Shown piece by piece: positions 8,708 through 17,991 of a stretch of 64,000 bases of DNA. How positions within the stretch are numbered: position 1 is the first letter of the stretch; every line of letters begins with the position of its first letter. The notes under the pieces were generated by a model. It was not told the origin of the DNA. It ran no database searches and was given only the letters and a program-made list of their open reading frames with translations. Source of the DNA: JBMNQH01 sp050944035. GTDB taxonomy: Bacteria; Bacillota; Clostridia; Oscillospirales; Oscillospiraceae. Where the stretch lies: assembly GCA_050944035.1 (NCBI GenBank), contig JBMNQH010000002.1, forward strand, positions 1 through 64,000, in the 5' to 3' direction. The position numbers were made by a program, and so were the translations under genes.

Positions 8708-10476
8708 AGCGTTTCACCTCCTGCAAGAACGTCGTGAATCTGTTGCTTGAGATCCTCTTCAATCTTTGCATAGACCACACGGAATCCGTCCCCTTCTACG
8801 GTTTTGGCACGGCCAATCTGTTCGCGTGCCGGGAGCTTAAACAGCTGACTGATGATCTCACTGTTCTGTTCCAACGCAGCACGGCTCATTGTGTCACAGT
8901 CCATAATGAGCTGGAGCAGGCTGTACTGCCGCTCATAAGACGAATAGCTGTCGCTGTCCATAAAGGCGTTCTGCTGCAAAAAGTCCTCACGTAACATTTT
9001 TGCGGTTTCCATTGTTAGACGATCAGAGGGTGAAAGCGCATCCTGCCCGATCAGTTTGACAATTTCCTGCAACTCGGCTTCCTCCTGTAAAATCTTCAAG
9101 GCGCGTTCCCGATTCTTCATAAAGGATTGACCGAACTTCTCATCAAAATACGGTGTCAACATCTCCACATACAGGGAATAGCTTGTGAGCCAGTTAATCG
9201 CCGGGAAATGCCGTGCATAGGCAAGACTGGAATCCAGCCCTAGGAATACCTTAACAATGCGCATGGTGGCCTGTGAAACCGGTTCAGAGGTATCGCCACC
9301 CGGAGGAGACACCGCGCCAATTGCGGTCAGGCTGCCACAACGCTCGTCACTGCCCAAGCACTCAACCACACCCGCACGTTCATAAAACTGTGCCAGACGG
9401 GAAGCCAGATAAGCAGGATATCCCTCTTCGCCCGGCATTTCTTCCAGACGTCCGGACATTTCGCGCAGTGCCTCTGCCCAGCGGGATGTAGAATCTGCAA
9501 TGACCACAACATCATAGCCCATGTCGCGGAAGTACTCAGCGATGGTTGCTCCAGTATAGATCGATGCTTCACGCGCTGCAACCGGCATATCTGAGGTGTT
9601 GGCAATTAAAACCGTCCTCTGCATCAGCGGTCCCCCACTTCTGGGATCCTTGAGTTGTGGAAACTCATTCAGAACATCGGTCATTTCATTGCCGCGTTCG
9701 CCACAGCCGATATAGATAACAATGTCCACATCCGACCACTTGGCCAGCTGATGCTGGACGACCGTCTTGCCACTGCCAAAGGGTCCAGGTATTGCCGCAG
9801 TGCCGCCCTTTGCGAGCGGGAACAGCGTATCAATGACACGCTGTCCACTGTTCAGCGGCCGTTCGGGCATATATTTCTTTTCATAAGGACGGCTGACACG
9901 AACCGGCCATTTCTGGATCATGGTCAGGTCATACCGCATCCCCTTTGCGTCCTCCAAAACTGCAATCACATCGTCCACGTGAAAGCTGCCGGACTCAATA
10001 GAAAGAATTGTACCGCACATATCGGGTGGCACCATAATGCGATGCTGAATGACTTCCGTCTCCTGTACGGTTCCGATAACATCACCGGGCTGCAACGTGT
10101 CTCCCACCGCAGCGACCGGGGTAAACACCCAAAGCGCCTCACGGCTCAGTGCCGGAACCGAGATGCCACGGGCAATGTTAAATCCGGACAGCGCACGAAT
10201 CTCCATCAACGGGCGCTGGATTCCGTCATAGATATTGGACAGCAAACCGGGCCCCAACTCAACAGACAACGGATACCCTGTCGTCTCAACAATGGCACCG
10301 GGCGCCAGGCCAGAGGTTTCTTCATAGGTCTGAATGGAAGCATTGTCTCCGGTCATATTGAGAATTTCACCGATCAGACCTTCGGTACCAATTCGAACCA
10401 CATCGGAGACATTGGCATCGGCGAGACCACTGGCCATAACCAGCGGACCGGATACCTTGGTAACTTTTCCGCTCAT
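8704..10476 (-). CDS. atpA: V-type ATP synthase subunit A (catalytic)
   Basis: Catalytic subunit of 590 residues. The P-loop GPFGSGKT, the ADSTSRWAEALREMSGRL block and the A-type non-homologous insert (residues about 110-190) are present. The start was set at MSGKVTK (10476), preceded by GGAAGGAA; an upstream in-frame codon at 10521 would overlap atpF and has no better ribosome site. Hydrolysis or synthesis at this subunit drives the D/F shaft. Its stop overlaps atpB by 4 bases, so the head subunits are coupled for near-equal expression. Confidence 0.97.
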   Translation of the reverse strand: MSGKVTKVSGPLVMASGLADANVSDVVRIGTEGLIGEILNMTGDNASIQTYEETSGLAPGAIVETTGYPLSVELGPGLLSNIYDGIQRPLMEIRALSGFNIARGISVPALSREALWVFTPVAAVGDTLQPGDVIGTVQETEVIQHRIMVPPDMCGTILSIESGSFHVDDVIAVLEDAKGMRYDLTMIQKWPVRVSRPYEKKYMPERPLNSGQRVIDTLFPLAKGGTAAIPGPFGSGKTVVQHQLAKWSDVDIVIYIGCGERGNEMTDVLNEFPQLKDPRSGGPLMQRTVLIANTSDMPVAAREASIYTGATIAEYFRDMGYDVVVIADSTSRWAEALREMSGRLEEMPGEEGYPAYLASRLAQFYERAGVVECLGSDERCGSLTAIGAVSPPGGDTSEPVSQATMRIVKVFLGLDSSLAYARHFPAINWLTSYSLYVEMLTPYFDEKFGQSFMKNRERALKILQEEAELQEIVKLIGQDALSPSDRLTMETAKMLREDFLQQNAFMDSDSYSSYERQYSLLQLIMDCDTMSRAALEQNSEIISQLFKLPAREQIGRAKTVEGDGFRVVYAKIEEDLKQQIHDVLAGGETL

Positions 10477-10513
10477 GTTTATTCCTTCCTTCCCTCGAGA
10501 ATATGATAGCAGA

Positions 10514-10816
10514 CTAGCCAATTGCGCGTTTCATCGCTGCTTCCAGTGCAGAACGCCCAATCCCCAGTGTACCTTCTCTTCCGGGAATCATAATTACGGC
10601 CGGTGTGGGCCGATCGTTGCATTTTTCAATCTCCGAGGAGAGATGCTGGGCTGTTGTCTCCTCGATATAGATAATGGCATACTCTGCCTCTGGCTTTGCC
10701 AGCTTGCGAAAAACGGACTTGGCATCTGCCGGATCCGTGACAGGATAGACATCCAGTCCCAGCGCCTTAAAGCCCATAACGGTTTCACGGCCGCCAATAA
10801 CAGCAATCCTAGGCAT
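10514..10816 (-). CDS. atpF: V-type ATP synthase subunit F
   Basis: Small central-stalk subunit, about 100 residues, recognised from the opening PRIAVIGGRETVMGFKALG, which matches the Rossmann-like start of F subunits, and from its position between C and A. Two starts are possible: ATG at 10816, chosen because homologues begin at this point, or GTG at 10825, whose distance to GGGAAAGG is shorter. Either start overlaps or abuts the atpC stop (10809-10811). It binds the D shaft. Confidence 0.92.
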   Translation of the reverse strand: MPRIAVIGGRETVMGFKALGLDVYPVTDPADAKSVFRKLAKPEAEYAIIYIEETTAQHLSSEIEKCNDRPTPAVIMIPGREGTLGIGRSALEAAMKRAIG

Positions 10817-11822
10817 AACAATCACGCAGCCTTTCCCGAATCGTTGCCGAATCGATCCTGCTCAGTTTTCCGATCAGGATGATACGCACAGCGGTAATTT
10901 CATACTCCAGCGCGGCAATATAGGCGATGACGCTTTCCTCGCCAAAACATTTTAATCTCGCACCCTTGAGATACTGCACCATCGCATTGTCGCAGGCGCG
11001 TTCAAAATTGGTATAGGATTTTCCACGCACCGCCGAGCTGCCAAGCCGCACCGCTTCATCGAAGATCGAATTGGTGAAGAGCTGAACCAGACCATCCCCG
11101 GTCATTGCAGCGCCAGCCAAACGTTCTACACCAATGCTGCCGCCTGGTACTAGTGCCGACTGTAAAAATTCCAGACTCTTTCCCATACGCAGTGCACGCA
11201 CGGCGATTTTTAAATTGGTACTGTCAATGATGGTACGAATATAGTTCGTCAGAAACGGACTCTCCATCCGTTCTGTAATGCTTTTCATTTCTGCAAAATA
11301 AGCACGGTCCAGTGCAAAGTCTGACAACTGCGGATTTCCGGTTCGCGCCAGAATTTTTTTCGCTTCCTCCATGGCTCTGCCCAGCATAGAAGGAAGATCC
11401 ATATAGCGTTCCTGATAATAGGCATCGGCCAGCATCTGCGGCGGCACTGTACCGGCGTCAGATAAAATCCCATGGATAGTCTCTGGATCTAAACCGACTC
11501 CTTCCGCCTTGATCAACGTCTTGGCATTATGATAGTCATACTTCAGGCGGAAGATATTACAGAACGCCTTCTCAGGGCACAGACGTGTCAGCTCTTCCAG
11601 GATCTCGGCCTTATGCTCTGCTAGTGCCGTTTCGATTTCGCGTGCTGTCATACCGGACAGGTCGGGATAACCGCAATCGACCAACAGTTTTGTACACTCT
11701 TCAAAGTCGGGTGCATCCAGCATTTGCTGCTGTCTTTCCGCCGTCACCATCCGTGTCTCTCTGGACCGCAGCATGGCAGTCAGAAACAGATAATCTGTAT
11801 CCTTTCGTCTCTGATTGGACAA
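10809..11822 (-). CDS. atpC: V-type ATP synthase subunit C
   Basis: Subunit C (d-type connector) of 337 residues, linking the rotor ring to the D/F shaft. It is helical throughout and matches the family in the RRKDTDYLFLTAMLRSRE opening, the FRLKYDYHNAKTLIKAE block and the repeated three-helix units. It lies 24 bases after atpE and its stop overlaps the possible starts of atpF. Length is within the family's usual 330-350 residues. Confidence 0.95.
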   Translation of the reverse strand: MSNQRRKDTDYLFLTAMLRSRETRMVTAERQQQMLDAPDFEECTKLLVDCGYPDLSGMTAREIETALAEHKAEILEELTRLCPEKAFCNIFRLKYDYHNAKTLIKAEGVGLDPETIHGILSDAGTVPPQMLADAYYQERYMDLPSMLGRAMEEAKKILARTGNPQLSDFALDRAYFAEMKSITERMESPFLTNYIRTIIDSTNLKIAVRALRMGKSLEFLQSALVPGGSIGVERLAGAAMTGDGLVQLFTNSIFDEAVRLGSSAVRGKSYTNFERACDNAMVQYLKGARLKCFGEESVIAYIAALEYEITAVRIILIGKLSRIDSATIRERLRDCYA

Positions 11823-11846
11823 CGTTCTTCCCCCTCTGCCGTTTGG

Positions 11847-12446
11847 TCAGTCAAACAGGATGGCTGCAACCGGTGCTGCAAGCTCACTTCTGCGCAGTTC
11901 CATCATTTTTTCCAAGCTGCAATTGGTCTCAATCGGACCGTTCTTCAAGATCAAACCGCCACGGATTGACCGGCTTTCCTCGCCAATCGTCAATGCACCG
12001 CGTGCACCACGCTCCTGACGGATTCGGTTGGCCTCTTCCACCACACGATTTCCAATTGTAGTGCGGTCTTTTGCATTAAACAACACCATCTCCGTTCCGG
12101 TTTCTGATGCATTGCCTGCAAGATAGGCCAAAAAAGAAATATATTCGTGCTCTTCCATGGATTCAAATTGTTTCATTGCGCAGTCAAACGCCTCGCTGAT
12201 CAGCTCCTGTTTGAGTGCCAGCATGCGTTTTCCGGCTTCCATTGTATTGCTCTTTCGCAAACGTTGAACACGGAGTTCATTCTCTCGTACACCCATTTGA
12301 ATCCGCTCTCGGTAGGCATCCTGTGCTTTCAGCTCGTAAGCAGCCGTAATGCTCTGGCATCTACTCTCTGTTTCAGCAACAACGGCATCCACTTCAGCCT
12401 GGGCCGTCGTTGCAATGCGTGCAATGATCTTTTCAATTCCGTTCAT
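11847..12446 (-). CDS. atpE: V-type ATP synthase subunit E (peripheral stalk)
   Basis: Peripheral stalk subunit, 199 residues from the ATG at 12446 (MNGIEKIIARIATTAQAEVD). An in-frame TTG at 12458 also exists, but homologues start near the chosen codon. The N-terminal two thirds is a charged amphipathic helix for coiled-coil pairing with the G/H subunit. The C-terminal globular part ends RGGLILKNGPIETNCS, the conserved E-subunit strand region. It lies between K and C in the operon. Confidence 0.93.
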   Translation of the reverse strand: MNGIEKIIARIATTAQAEVDAVVAETESRCQSITAAYELKAQDAYRERIQMGVRENELRVQRLRKSNTMEAGKRMLALKQELISEAFDCAMKQFESMEEHEYISFLAYLAGNASETGTEMVLFNAKDRTTIGNRVVEEANRIRQERGARGALTIGEESRSIRGGLILKNGPIETNCSLEKMMELRRSELAAPVAAILFD

Positions 12447-12472
12447 ATGGAACACCAACCTTTTTTTCTGCG

Positions 12473-12958
12473 TTACCGCACATTCAAAAGCATAAGGAAG
12501 GATGCCAGCAGGGACAAAATCGCGTAGAACTCGACAATACTACAAAGAATAATACCCTTAGACCAGTCATTGGGCCGCTTTGCCATCAAATTGATGGAAC
12601 CTGCTGCAACACGACCCTGCGCCACTGCGGAAATGCCACCGCCAATGGCCATTGGAAGGCAGGCGCACGCATAGCGCAGACCTTCGACCACCGTTAAATC
12701 CGCTGCTGTACCGGCAAACACACCCATTTTAATCAGGGCGAAGAACCAGATTACCAGACCATACAGACCCTGTGTACCCGGAATAACCTGTAGAATCATA
12801 ACTCTACCAAATTTCGAGGGATCATCAGACAGCAAACCCGTACCAGCTTCACCTGCAATCCCCGTCCCTCTTGCGGAACCGGCACAGCAAAGTGCTGCGG
12901 CAAGACCAGATCCTAAAAACCCAAGCGCCAGACCACCAAAATCAGATAAGAAACCCAT
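12473..12958 (-). CDS. atpK: V-type ATP synthase subunit K (rotor ring), Na+-type residues
   Basis: Membrane rotor subunit of 161 residues, a tandem duplication giving four helices with a single ion-carrying carboxylate, E143 (IVEFYAIL). The first hairpin has Gln in the corresponding IPGTQGLYG segment. T62, Q63, Q114 (AVAQGRVA) and E143 match the side-chain ligands that bind Na+ in Enterococcus hirae NtpK, so the complex is predicted to move Na+ rather than H+; this is inference from residue matching. It overlaps atpI by one base. Confidence 0.95.
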   Translation of the reverse strand: MGFLSDFGGLALGFLGSGLAAALCCAGSARGTGIAGEAGTGLLSDDPSKFGRVMILQVIPGTQGLYGLVIWFFALIKMGVFAGTAADLTVVEGLRYACACLPMAIGGGISAVAQGRVAAGSINLMAKRPNDWSKGIILCSIVEFYAILSLLASFLMLLNVR

Positions 12959-14889
12959 TATAAATCCTCCTTAACATCAACATACTGTGTATTAACTGCA
13001 AGCGGGCGGAAGGGTTTTCCGCCATCACGATAGAACTTTCCAAAATATTCAAGATATTGCAGTCTTGCCGCGTGAACAAAGGTTCCAATAAGATTTAGAC
13101 CCAAGTTCACTGAATGGCCAACTATAAAGATAATAACAAACACGATAATGGAACCAGCCAAGCTGCCAAGTGTATTGACCACACTTGCTACAACGCTGCT
13201 GGCCAGCATCAGTGCCATCAGGCGGGAATAGGACAACACATCGCCAAAATAGCTCGTGATATCATACAGGCTGGCAATGCCGGAAATCAGTTTTCCGGGA
13301 ACAGTGGGTTTATCCCGTCCCTGTGTCAGAACCAGAGCAGCCAAACCGGCAAAACAGACATACCAGGTTATCCCAAGAACCCCCAGTGCCACACCGGCAA
13401 ACAGAAGCCACCAGGAACCGACGTCAAATAGCGCATCTTTCCACTGCCCATCCCGAATCAGCATATAGGCATTGATTCCCATACCAACCAGAATTTGCAC
13501 ACCACCGATGGCCAGCGACGCAATCAAAATGACCATCGGGTCGGAAAGCGGATCCAGTAGGGCTGGCATTGTAAAATCAACGCCATACATACCGAGAACA
13601 GCCGGGATCGCATCACCAAAGAACCCGCCAGTCAGTGCACCAAACACAAAAGCGGAGATGCCGCAAAGCACCAGCAATCCAGCGGCATTGGCCATGCCCC
13701 CTTTGGGACGCATTTTTTTCTTGATAATGAATCCGGCCAATGCCATCAACAGGCCATAGCCCATATCAGCAAGCATAACTCCAAAAAATATGGTAAAGAA
13801 TGGCATCATCAATGGGTTGGGATCGATGCCATTATAAGCCGGCAGACTGTACATCTCCGTCACCATATTCATTGGTTTGACCAGCACACTGTTTTGCAGT
13901 GCAATGGGCACCTCTTCCAAGTGCTCCGGATCGGGATCGGCCAGTTCCCAGGCGCAGTCATAATGGGAGAGCAGCGTTTCCAGCTCCGTTATTTTTGGCT
14001 TTGGTATCCAGCCAAGCAAATAAAGCACCTGTTCCGTTGCACAGAGCTTTTCTTCAGCCTGTGCTTCTGCCACTTGTGTTTCCATGCGATCATAACAGAG
14101 CTGGAATTCACGACGATAAGACGCGAGATCCCCAATCTCTTCACTAAGTGCATTGACCTCCCGCTGCAATCGCATCTGTTCCCGCTCCGCCGCTTCAATG
14201 CCTTCCACAGCGGTTCCAGTTATGCCGGGAAATGCCACCACTGAAAATCCTTCTTCTCGCAGCGCTTTGATGCAGTCGTGCCGCATGTCATGAAAACAGA
14301 TAAACTCGAGATAATGCAGTTCTTTTCCCGTATCAATGTGGAACAGCGCTGCCTCTTCGGTAACGGCGGCCAATCTGGTCTCCAGTGTTGTGATTTCTGT
14401 TGTCAGAGGCGCTGTACCAAATACAACACAACACTGCTTTGTGCCTTCGCTGTCCAGGGGAATGTCCAGATTCCTCCAAGCGCGCAAGGATGCAACATGG
14501 CTGCGCAACCGGCTGATCTCAGCTGTTTTATGCCGTACTGTCTCATCGCGATCCACAACACGCTTTGCCAGTTTTAACGCCGATTCGACATCGGTATCAT
14601 CCAAGAACGTTTGCATCGACACTTCCGGTCTTGCAGAAAGCAGTTTTTTCTTTTCGGGTGCATGGGATTCTAACACCTCCAGTGCAGTCTGGAGCAGCTT
14701 ACGATCTGTTTTTCTTGCTGCAGTATCGCTCTGTTCCCGATGCAGCATCTGTCCCATCTCTGGATCAGCCAGCGCCGGATCCGGTTCAGAAATTTCAACG
14801 CAGCCCAACAACATCAAATCCCGCACCAATTGCTCCCGTTGCTCCCGCATGGCAAGCAAACTGAGCTTTTTCATTGTTACGATTGCCAT
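12958..14889 (-). CDS. atpI: V-type ATP synthase subunit I (a-type)
   Basis: Static membrane subunit of 643 residues. The cytoplasmic half (to about residue 320) contains long paired helices; the rest is membrane-embedded, with FFGVMLADMGYGL, the GGFFGD loop and the GHSVNLGLNLIGTFVHAARLQYLEYFGKF end that is diagnostic of the family. It supplies the ion half-channels next to the K ring. The start was set at the ATG overlapping the previous gene's TGA (TGATG at 14889); an in-frame upstream codon at 14919 lies inside that gene. Confidence 0.96.
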   Translation of the reverse strand: MAIVTMKKLSLLAMREQREQLVRDLMLLGCVEISEPDPALADPEMGQMLHREQSDTAARKTDRKLLQTALEVLESHAPEKKKLLSARPEVSMQTFLDDTDVESALKLAKRVVDRDETVRHKTAEISRLRSHVASLRAWRNLDIPLDSEGTKQCCVVFGTAPLTTEITTLETRLAAVTEEAALFHIDTGKELHYLEFICFHDMRHDCIKALREEGFSVVAFPGITGTAVEGIEAAEREQMRLQREVNALSEEIGDLASYRREFQLCYDRMETQVAEAQAEEKLCATEQVLYLLGWIPKPKITELETLLSHYDCAWELADPDPEHLEEVPIALQNSVLVKPMNMVTEMYSLPAYNGIDPNPLMMPFFTIFFGVMLADMGYGLLMALAGFIIKKKMRPKGGMANAAGLLVLCGISAFVFGALTGGFFGDAIPAVLGMYGVDFTMPALLDPLSDPMVILIASLAIGGVQILVGMGINAYMLIRDGQWKDALFDVGSWWLLFAGVALGVLGITWYVCFAGLAALVLTQGRDKPTVPGKLISGIASLYDITSYFGDVLSYSRLMALMLASSVVASVVNTLGSLAGSIIVFVIIFIVGHSVNLGLNLIGTFVHAARLQYLEYFGKFYRDGGKPFRPLAVNTQYVDVKEDL

Positions 14890-15203
14890 CAGCCACCCAC
14901 GATCCTTTCCAGAATCCACTGTGCCGCCTCGTCCATTTTACTCTCGGCATGCACCCGCACAACAGCTTCCTTTGTCGTAACATCCTCTTGGCTGTTGCCG
15001 GTCTCAATTGCGGCGGCTTCATCCACCTTTCTTCCCAAGGCCTGCAGTTCGGCATCTGCTTTTCTCAGAGCGGCTTCTACCAGAGCTTTTCCCGCCCGTT
15101 CTGCTTCTTCCACTGCTTGTTTTGCTTCTGCTGCAGCATCTGCTTTCATACATTCCGCTTGTGCTTCTGCCTCGCTGATCATCCGAATTGCTTCCAAAGA
15201 CAT
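14889..15203 (-). CDS. V-type ATP synthase subunit G/H (peripheral stalk partner of E)
   Basis: First gene of the V-ATPase operon, 104 residues from the ATG at 15203 preceded by GGGAGGTG. It is a single long Ala/Glu/Lys-rich amphipathic helix (EAIRMISEAEAQAECM...), the hallmark of the G/H stalk subunit that pairs with E; these sequences are poorly conserved, so the call rests on composition, size and position. The stop overlaps atpI in TGATG. Confidence 0.8.
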   Translation of the reverse strand: MSLEAIRMISEAEAQAECMKADAAAEAKQAVEEAERAGKALVEAALRKADAELQALGRKVDEAAAIETGNSQEDVTTKEAVVRVHAESKMDEAAQWILERIVGG

Positions 15204-15310
15204 CGCTACACCTCCCGTGAAAAACACTGTACAGATTCTATCGTTTATGCTAAACTATCTGTGTATATCTATAATTCTTTCATAATTCTTTCTTAGTCTA
15301 CAGAATTTTT

Positions 15311-15373
15311 TGATATGATTTACCATATCATCTTTTTGCATTTTATACAATAGACAGATTTTAAATTCTGTCT
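15311..15373. promoter_or_regulatory. Divergent control region with two dyads
   Basis: Between the V-ATPase operon and the divergent acyltransferase-like gene lie TGATATG-n6-CATATCA (15311-15330) and a 22-bp dyad AGACAGA...TCTGTCT with one mismatched pair (15352-15373). A minus-strand promoter candidate, TTGTAT-N17-TATGGT, overlaps the first dyad. These could be operators; no regulator is identifiable. Confidence 0.35.
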
Positions 15374-15454
15374 GCTCAAATTTCCTTAATTTTTCTACAG
15401 TTGACTAACCGCACGCTCTGATTGTTACGATCTCATTCTGGAGGACTATATCCC

Positions 15455-16339
15455 ATGGCAAATTTACCCTATAAACGTCGGTTCGGAGATCGAAAAGACG
15501 GCCGTCTGCTCCGATCGCTTGCTCCCTTTTACAAATTCACGCCATTCATCATGAAAACCCGCAACGACGCCTCAAACCACTTCCGCGGCAGCGTTGATGT
15601 ATCAGCAATCGACCACTATTCCCGTGAAAAGCGGCTGGAGGGGTACAAAGGGCTCGGTCCGTTACATATCTTTATCGCGGCCTATATCCGTACGATTTCT
15701 CAGCGCCCTGCTATCAACCGGTTTGTTTCTGGACAACACATCTTTGCACGCAACAACATTGAAATCGTCATGACGGTGAAACGTGCCCTGACTGCCGATG
15801 CCACGGAAACCACCATCAAGGTGGAATTTTCCCCTACGGATACCGTATTTGACGTATATTATAAGATGGATGCAGCCATCCGCGTTATCAAAAACGGAGA
15901 AGCGGAAAACAATACCGAACAGATTGCCGGCATCCTCTTCAAATTTCCCCGCCTTATGCTGCGTTTTATCATCAGTATACTGTCTGCGATGGATTATTTC
16001 GGTCTGCTGCCGCAGGCGCTGGTCAATGCCAGCCCATTCCATGGTTCCATGATTATTACAGATCTCGGTTCTCTTGGCATTCCGCCCATTTACCACCATC
16101 TGTATAACTTCGGCAACCTTCCAGTCTTTATCTCCTTCGGTGCAAAGCGCCGTATAACCGAGTTGGACCGTTCTGGTCAGGCAGTACAACGCAAGTATCT
16201 GGATTATCTGGTTGTTACCGATGAGCGCATCTGTGACGGTTACTACTACGCCTCCGCTTTTAAATGCATGAAACAGTATCTCTGCAATCCAAAGCTTCTG
16301 GAGTTGCCGCCTGAGCACGTAGAACAGGACGTATTTTAA
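15455..16339 (+). CDS. Lipoyl-domain-less E2-like acyltransferase
   Basis: Protein of 294 residues with the trimeric CAT/E2 acyltransferase fold and no lipoyl or peripheral-binding domain. The C-terminal active-site block reads TDERICDGYYYASAF, aligning with the E2 signature DHRxxDGxxxxxF, but the catalytic His is Glu (E257) while Asp261 is kept. The conserved FHGSMIITDLGSLGI strand supports the fold. The start at ATG 15455 has GGAGGA 9 bases upstream. No E1 or E3 genes are nearby, so it is not part of a dehydrogenase complex here; the reaction and substrate are unknown. Divergent from the V-ATPase operon. Confidence 0.75.
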   Translation: MANLPYKRRFGDRKDGRLLRSLAPFYKFTPFIMKTRNDASNHFRGSVDVSAIDHYSREKRLEGYKGLGPLHIFIAAYIRTISQRPAINRFVSGQHIFARNNIEIVMTVKRALTADATETTIKVEFSPTDTVFDVYYKMDAAIRVIKNGEAENNTEQIAGILFKFPRLMLRFIISILSAMDYFGLLPQALVNASPFHGSMIITDLGSLGIPPIYHHLYNFGNLPVFISFGAKRRITELDRSGQAVQRKYLDYLVVTDERICDGYYYASAFKCMKQYLCNPKLLELPPEHVEQDVF

Positions 16340-16351
16340 AAAACCATACCA

Positions 16352-16390
16352 GTATCGCCGACGAAGTTTTGCTTCCGGCGATGCTTTTTT
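16352..16390 (+). terminator. Terminator after the E2-like gene
   Basis: GTATCGCCG pairs with CGGCGATGC, extended by GAAG/CTTC around a short loop, followed by TTTTTT. Confidence 0.8.
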
Positions 16391-16513
16391 ATTGACCTGC
16401 ATAATTTGGAAAACCCACTTGATAAAACAGACAAAACATAGTAGATTAAAAAAGAACCTACAGGCGGCCAATTGTGGTCGTGCCAATTACTATGATAAAG
16501 GAATGTTACAATT

Positions 16514-17320
16514 ATGGAATGTCTGCATGTATTAGGTACCGGAAATGCCCTTTCCGTAAAATGCTATAACACCTGTTTTGCCATCAGCGAGGACAAGCGC
16601 ACCATTCTGATTGACGCTGGCGGCGGCAACGGCATCCTGCGCCAGATTCAGACTGCACAGATTGACTATGCCACCATCCATGATGTCATTGTCACACATG
16701 AGCACTGCGACCACATCCTCGGTATGGTATGGATCATCCGCAAAATTGCAACCATGATGAAGGCTGGTCAATATGATGGCAACCTTACAATCTATTGCCA
16801 CGAAGGTCTGATCCCGATGATCAAAAACATGTGCTATTACACGTTGCAGACCAAATTTACCAACTTTTTTGATAACCGTATTCTGTTCTTTGTCGTCGAA
16901 GATGGAACACAAGCGACGCTTGCCGGTTGGGACGTGGTCTTTTTCGATATTCTCTCCACCAAGGCCAAGCAATTTGGTTTTACAACGCAGCTGCACAATG
17001 GAAAAAAGCTGGTCTGTCTCGGCGATGAACCCTATAACCCACTCTGCCATAAGTACGTGGAAAATTGTAACTGGCTTCTCTCTGAGGCCTTCTGCCTGTA
17101 TGGAGAACGCGATATCTTTAAACCTTATGAAAAGCATCACAGTACCGTCTTGGAGGCCTGCAAACTGGCAACAGAATTGCAGTGCGACAACCTTATCCTC
17201 TGGCACACGGAGGACAAGAACTATGAACAGAGAAAAGCACTTTATACGGCAGAGGGCAAGCAGTTCTATACCGGCTCGCTTTTCGTCCCAAACGATCTGG
17301 AAACCATTGAGCTTGTATAA
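16514..17320 (+). CDS. MBL-fold metallo-hydrolase (RNase Z/AHL-lactonase-like superfamily)
   Basis: Zn-dependent hydrolase of 268 residues. The metal motif THEHCDH (H62, H64, D66, H67) is intact. A later GDE at the end of a strand and LWHTED near the C-terminus supply the remaining ligands. It opens HVLGTGNALSVKCYNTCF, as in RNase Z-like enzymes, but lacks a recognisable exosite arm. A weak ribosome site AAAGGAATG precedes the ATG. It stands alone between two hairpins. The substrate (RNA, lactone or phosphodiester) cannot be assigned. Confidence 0.85.
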   Translation: MECLHVLGTGNALSVKCYNTCFAISEDKRTILIDAGGGNGILRQIQTAQIDYATIHDVIVTHEHCDHILGMVWIIRKIATMMKAGQYDGNLTIYCHEGLIPMIKNMCYYTLQTKFTNFFDNRILFFVVEDGTQATLAGWDVVFFDILSTKAKQFGFTTQLHNGKKLVCLGDEPYNPLCHKYVENCNWLLSEAFCLYGERDIFKPYEKHHSTVLEACKLATELQCDNLILWHTEDKNYEQRKALYTAEGKQFYTGSLFVPNDLETIELV

Positions 17321-17338
17321 AGGAATTGAACACCGCCT

Positions 17339-17383
17339 ATATTACAACAGACCACATCCAGTTGGATGCGGTCTGTTGTAATA
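17339..17383. terminator. Hairpin between convergent genes
   Basis: 21-bp stem ATATTACAACAGACC... with one mismatch and a 3-base loop between the MBL gene and the convergent PspC gene. It lacks a clean T-run but is placed to stop both. Confidence 0.55.
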
Positions 17384-17426
17384 TTATGAGAAAATACGCA
17401 TCGTGTATCTCAGCTTTATGCTTTGC

Positions 17427-17615
17427 TCAATAGTCTACAGAGGTCGGCATAATCAGCGCTGCAAAGATATAGACCCACAGACTTACACCACCAGGGATAA
17501 TCAGAGCTGCGGTTATTACCCGCACCAATGTAGAATCAACACCGAAATAGTTTGCAATACCGCCACAGACACCGCATAACTTCCTATCATAGGTTGCCTT
17601 ACATAATTTTTTCAT
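17427..17615 (-). CDS. PspC-domain small membrane protein
   Basis: A 62-residue protein that is essentially one PspC domain: KKLCKATYDRKLCGVCGGIANYFG, then VDSTLVRVITAALI and a hydrophobic helix VSLWVYIFAALIMP. PspC-type proteins sit in the membrane and take part in envelope-stress responses; in Firmicutes such short copies are common and mostly uncharacterised. AAAGGAG lies upstream of the ATG. Monocistronic as far as can be seen. Confidence 0.85.
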   Translation of the reverse strand: MKKLCKATYDRKLCGVCGGIANYFGVDSTLVRVITAALIIPGGVSLWVYIFAALIMPTSVDY

Positions 17616-17913
17616 ATCGTGTACTCCTTTTCAACGGCTACGATTCTTCTTTGATATCGAAACTTGTGCTAATTCATCACAAAATGCAATATCCAGTTTC
17701 AAACTTTACTATTTTTAATTATACTGCTACAGAATCGCGTACGCAATAAAAATTCTGTTTCAAAGTAAATTCTTTTAAAAATTTTAACTTTTGGTTACTA
17801 CAAGTCTCCCCATTATTTTTAAGATTACTATCATCAGTTTTTCAGCGTTCCATCAAAGTATACATCTGCATACGAAACTCCAATAGCCTGGTCGATGCAG
17901 GAGTTCCAACAAA
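17616..17913. other. AT-rich intergenic region without recognisable gene
   Basis: Holds the 5' side of the PspC gene. I see no open frame with a ribosome site, no tRNA and no convincing riboswitch. Confidence 0.5.
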
Positions 17914-17952
17914 GCAAAAAAAGTCCCCACTGCTTACAAGCAGCGGGGACTT
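17914..17952 (-). terminator. Terminator of the SLH/transglutaminase gene
   Basis: On the minus strand AAGTCCCCGCTGCT pairs with AGCAGTGGGGACTT (one mismatch) followed by TTTTTTT. It lies 40 bases after the stop. Confidence 0.9.
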
Positions 17953-17991
17953 CCTTATATCGCGTTGGTTTTGTCTATTGCAAAGCGCAAC

